6,186 nt of DNA from Planctomycetota bacterium (GTDB lineage: Bacteria > Planctomycetota > SBBH01 > JACQRN01): the NCBI GenBank assembly GCA_016206515.1, contig JACQRN010000046.1, positions 1 to 6,186 of the forward strand, read 5' to 3'. The notes beneath the pieces were generated by a model, which saw nothing but the letters and a program-made list of their open reading frames with translations, did no database searches and was not told the origin of the DNA. Positions 5,485 through 6,186 of this stretch are shown in pieces (positions within the stretch are counted from its first letter, which is position 1; every line of letters starts with the position of its first letter). The translations under genes were made by a program, and so were the position numbers.

Positions 5485-6186
5485 ATGCCGCGCCTCTGCG
5501 GGTCACCCCCCTCCCTGGATGTCGAGGTCGTGAAGTCGGCGGCCCGCGGGCGCTGGCTGGACATCCTGATCGCGCTGGCGGCAGTTCTGGAGGTCGCGTG
5601 CGCGAAGGTCGGGAGGCACGTTCCCTGCCCGCGGCATGGTGGAAGAGATGGGTTCAGGCTGTTCAAGGACGCGGCCGAGACGGGTGGAGGGGTCTGCAAC
5701 TCCTGCGGCACCTTCGCGGACGGATTTGCGCTCCTGCAGTGGGCCAATGGCTGGAGCTTCCCGCAGGCGATCGAGGCGGTCGCCTCGCACCTGGGGATGA
5801 ACGGATCCGTCCCGGAGCCCTCGATCGGGGCGCTGTTGCCGGTCCCGGCCTCGCCGGTTCCGACCAGGGGGACCCCTTCCAGGGAGAAGCGCACCTGGCC
5901 CCTGGAGCGCCTGGAGGAGATCTGGAAGAAGGGCGAGTCTTCCGCCCCGCGCGTGTCGGAGTACCTGAAGCACCGCGGCCTGTCGGGCGAGGTGCCCGAG
6001 GCCCTGCGGTTTGACCCCGCCCACCCCTACTTCGAGGACCGGAAGCTCATCGGGAAGTTCCCCGCGATCCTCGCCCAGGTCCTGGACGTGCGGGGGGAGT
6101 TGGTCGCTCTGCTCCGGGTGTACCTGGCCACCGACGGCCCCGGCAAAGCGAAGGTCGCCGAGCCCAAGAAGCTGACGCTCCCGACC
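5485..6186 (+). CDS. Mobile-element DNA primase with zinc ribbon (3' partial)
   Basis: The frame runs open from ATG 5485 to the right edge, giving 234 residues of a longer protein. Seen: an N-terminal helical segment (about 11-42, KSAARGRWLDILIALAAVLE), then a zinc ribbon with ligands Cys48, His51, Cys71 and Cys74 (CPRH, CNSC) and a GxDGFRLF turn, then DGFALLQWANGWSFPQAIEAVA (79-100), a Pro-rich linker (about 107-137), and a domain from about 139 with EYLKHRGL, ALRFDPAHPYFE, GKFPAILAQVLDVRGELVAL and AEPKKLTLP. This order matches the primase-type zinc ribbon followed by the pre-Toprim region of P4 alpha/TraC-like and plasmid primases; the Toprim catalytic core should lie just beyond the edge, possibly with a helicase. 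Such enzymes lay down RNA primers for plasmid, conjugative-element or phage replication. The second zinc ligand is His rather than the usual Cys. It directly follows the small HTH regulator, which probably controls it. Primase identity is strong; the kind of element is not determined. Confidence 0.85.
   Translation, partial: MPRLCGSPPSLDVEVVKSAARGRWLDILIALAAVLEVACAKVGRHVPCPRHGGRDGFRLFKDAAETGGGVCNSCGTFADGFALLQWANGWSFPQAIEAVASHLGMNGSVPEPSIGALLPVPASPVPTRGTPSREKRTWPLERLEEIWKKGESSAPRVSEYLKHRGLSGEVPEALRFDPAHPYFEDRKLIGKFPAILAQVLDVRGELVALLRVYLATDGPGKAKVAEPKKLTLPT

Noticed and set aside
4986..6014. Plus-strand 342-codon open frame overlapping the regulator and primase
   Set aside because: It crosses three well-supported genes in a different frame; the product is Gly/Ala/Arg-rich with no motif.
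1..6186. CRISPR array, tRNA, rRNA or insertion sequence
   Set aside because: No regularly spaced identical repeats, no cloverleaf-like sequence noticed, and no transposase or terminal inverted repeats seen on either strand.

Overview
The window is high-GC bacterial DNA (about 69% G+C in the Hint-coding stretch by hand count of 2461-2700) with strongly GC-biased third codon positions and, at two genes, near-perfect AGGAGG-type ribosome binding sites. No rRNA, tRNA or other taxonomic marker is present, so I cannot name a phylum. The content is accessory: a polymorphic toxin locus, a gene of unknown function, and the front of a mobile-element replication module.

Region 1 (2-3635, + strand) is a polymorphic toxin locus. 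It holds the 3' part of a large RHS/YD-repeat protein whose N-terminus lies outside the window. In order it contains YD repeats, the RHS core, a pretoxin region with a hydrophobic segment, a Hint (intein-like) self-cleavage domain ending in VHNN, and a small C-terminal domain of about 96 residues that is the presumed toxin warhead. A DUF4279-family gene, the presumed cognate immunity gene, overlaps its 3' end by 11 bases. G+C falls from about 69% in the Hint domain to about 56-59% across the toxin tip and immunity gene. This is what exchange of a toxin/immunity cassette would leave.

Region 2 (3636-3970) is a junction. It has about 130 bases without a gene, then a short stretch whose coding signal is on the minus strand (3764-3880, probably reaching about 3940-3970), likely a small gene or the 3' remnant of one.

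Region 3 (about 3971-5110, + strand) encodes a protein of about 379 residues. It has a helical N-terminal domain, a proline-rich linker, and a C-terminal domain with a coiled coil that resembles an uncharacterised domain found at the end of many large bacterial regulatory or ATPase proteins. A defence or regulatory role is possible but unproven.

Region 4 (5111-6186, + strand) looks like the start of a replication operon of a plasmid, integrative element or phage-like element. An operator-like cluster of three TTCAC half-sites precedes a small MerR/excisionase-type DNA-binding protein. Its stop codon directly abuts the start of a primase gene (zinc ribbon of the P4/TraC primase type) that runs off the right edge. 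The regulator probably binds the upstream sites and sets the level of the primase.
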